DNA of 64,000 bases from Leisingera sp. S132 (GTDB lineage: Bacteria > Pseudomonadota > Alphaproteobacteria > Rhodobacterales > Rhodobacteraceae): positions 3,726,001-3,790,000 of the forward strand of contig NZ_CP083553.1 of assembly GCF_025144465.1 (NCBI RefSeq). The letters are read 5' to 3'. A program made the translations under genes and the position numbers. The notes beneath the pieces were generated by a model, which saw only the letters and a program-made list of their open reading frames with translations, was not told the origin of the DNA and ran no database searches. Every line of letters begins with the position of its first letter. The stretch's first letter is position 1. Below, one piece after another: positions 63,339 through 64,000 of this stretch.

Positions 63339-63662
63339 ATGATTGACTGGCCACGCGTGACAGAGCTGCGCGATGAGGTAGGCGCCGAAGATTTTGGGGA
63401 AGTCGTCGACATTTTTCTGGAAGAAGTCGAAGAAGTCATTGGCAAGCTGGAAGGCGGCAACCGCGGACAGCTGGAACAAGACCTGCACTTTCTGAAAGGC
63501 AGCGCTCTCAACCTTGGATTTGAAGAGTTTTCCTCAATGTGCCTGGACGGCGAGCGGAGGTCCGCACAGGGGGAAGCAGAAGGCGTCGACGTTGCCGCCA
63601 TCATCGCCAATTTCCAAGCTTCCAAGTCCGCTTTTCTGACTGGTCTGTCCGAAAAGTTCTGA
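63339..63662 (+). CDS. Stand-alone Hpt (histidine phosphotransfer) protein
   Basis: A 107-aa helical protein with H50 in DLHFLKGSALNLGF, the canonical phospho-histidine context. ATG 63339 follows AAGGACG; 12 upstream residues are dropped. It is divergent from the response regulator/PP2C gene, so it probably passes phosphate to or from that receiver. The sensor kinase is not in the window. Confidence 0.88.
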   Translation: MIDWPRVTELRDEVGAEDFGEVVDIFLEEVEEVIGKLEGGNRGQLEQDLHFLKGSALNLGFEEFSSMCLDGERRSAQGEAEGVDVAAIIANFQASKSAFLTGLSEKF

Positions 63663-63675
63663 TCCCCGCGCTGGG

Positions 63676-64000
63676 TCAGATGACAAACTGCGCCAGTGTC
63701 TCATCTCGGGTGATATCCGTGTAGGTCATGCCCGCAGCATCAAGACGCGCAAACAGCTGCTCAAAGTTCTCGGGCCGCTTGGTTTCGATCCCGATTAGAA
63801 CAGAACCGAAATTGCGCGCCGACTTTTTCATGTACTCAAAGCGGGCAATATCATCCTCAGGCCCCAGAATGCCAAGGAATTCTTTCAACGCTCCCGGCCG
63901 CTGCGGCAGCCGCAGAATGAAATACTTCTTGACCCCGGAATAGCGCTGCGCCCGCTCCTTGACCTCAGGCAGGCGTTCGAAATCGAAGTTTCCGCCGGAG
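63676..64000 (-). CDS. ilvA: Threonine ammonia-lyase, C-terminal part (gene continues past window)
   Basis: The last ~107 residues of the enzyme that deaminates threonine to 2-oxobutyrate, the first step to isoleucine. The frame is open to base 64000 and reads SGGNFDFERLPEV, then the short ACT-like regulatory end (KKYFILRLPQRPGALKEFLG, FGSVLIGIETKRPENFEQL). The 14 bp between this stop and the Hpt stop show that the two genes converge. Confidence 0.9.
   Translation of the reverse strand, partial: SGGNFDFERLPEVKERAQRYSGVKKYFILRLPQRPGALKEFLGILGPEDDIARFEYMKKSARNFGSVLIGIETKRPENFEQLFARLDAAGMTYTDITRDETLAQFVI

Overview
The window is about 64 kb of a GC-rich (roughly 60%) alphaproteobacterial chromosome. 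The gene complement points to the Roseobacter group of Rhodobacterales, with Leisingera, Phaeobacter and Ruegeria relatives the best guess. The supporting traits are two complete TRAP transporter operons, a VPEID-CTERM sorting-tag protein, a bacterial sodium channel of the NavBac type, the alphaproteobacterial rimP-nusA-ylxR-infB operon and a kinase/M23/aminotransferase fusion. The genus is inferred from gene content, not measured.

Layout. 1-1250: the 3' part of an IS5-family transposase with its right inverted repeat, a 387-bp stretch with no gene, and tRNA-Arg(CCT). 1393-4319: a LacI-type regulator overlapping a YcaQ-type DNA glycosylase gene, a hotdog thioesterase and an overlooked 58-aa cysteine-rich ORF. 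4473-8703: TRAP operon 1 (dctP-dctQ-dctM, minus strand) with palindromes upstream, then an FAH-family hydrolase. 8867-12767: an exopolysaccharide-type locus with sugar transferase, VPEID-CTERM protein, metallophosphatase, ClpP-like secreted protein and UDP-glucuronate 4-epimerase. Part of it is even more GC-rich than its surroundings. 13028-19292: a CpXC-domain protein and, upstream on the same strand, a 1845-aa helical-repeat protein ending in an HEXXH domain. This is the most unusual pair in the window. 19452-26041: META-domain protein, then IclR regulator, TRAP operon 2 and a divergent GMC oxidoreductase, which together look like one catabolic module. 26088-28400: a PstS-like/OmpA fusion preceded by a decayed gene.

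28518-47123 is mostly core housekeeping: secA; ppi-argJ-mutT; rimP-nusA-ylxR-infB; pip plus a short solute-binding protein; ubiG; comF-grxC-nitrilase-marR; a BioC-like methyltransferase; hemH. 47194-53363 carries the 1002-aa three-domain fusion, a small membrane protein, two YkuD proteins around a CAP-domain protein, and the NavBac channel. 53365-64000 carries an RlmD-type methyltransferase, a heterodimeric ABC exporter, cca, a Nudix CoA pyrophosphatase and hslO in tandem, another Nudix gene, a response-regulator/PP2C phosphatase divergent from a stand-alone Hpt protein, and the 3' end of ilvA, which runs off the window.

The candidate for something undescribed is the giant HEXXH protein with its CpXC neighbour. 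Further leads are the tripartite fusion, the hairpins between dctP and dctQ in both TRAP operons, and the mini-ORF/terminator region between mutT and infB.
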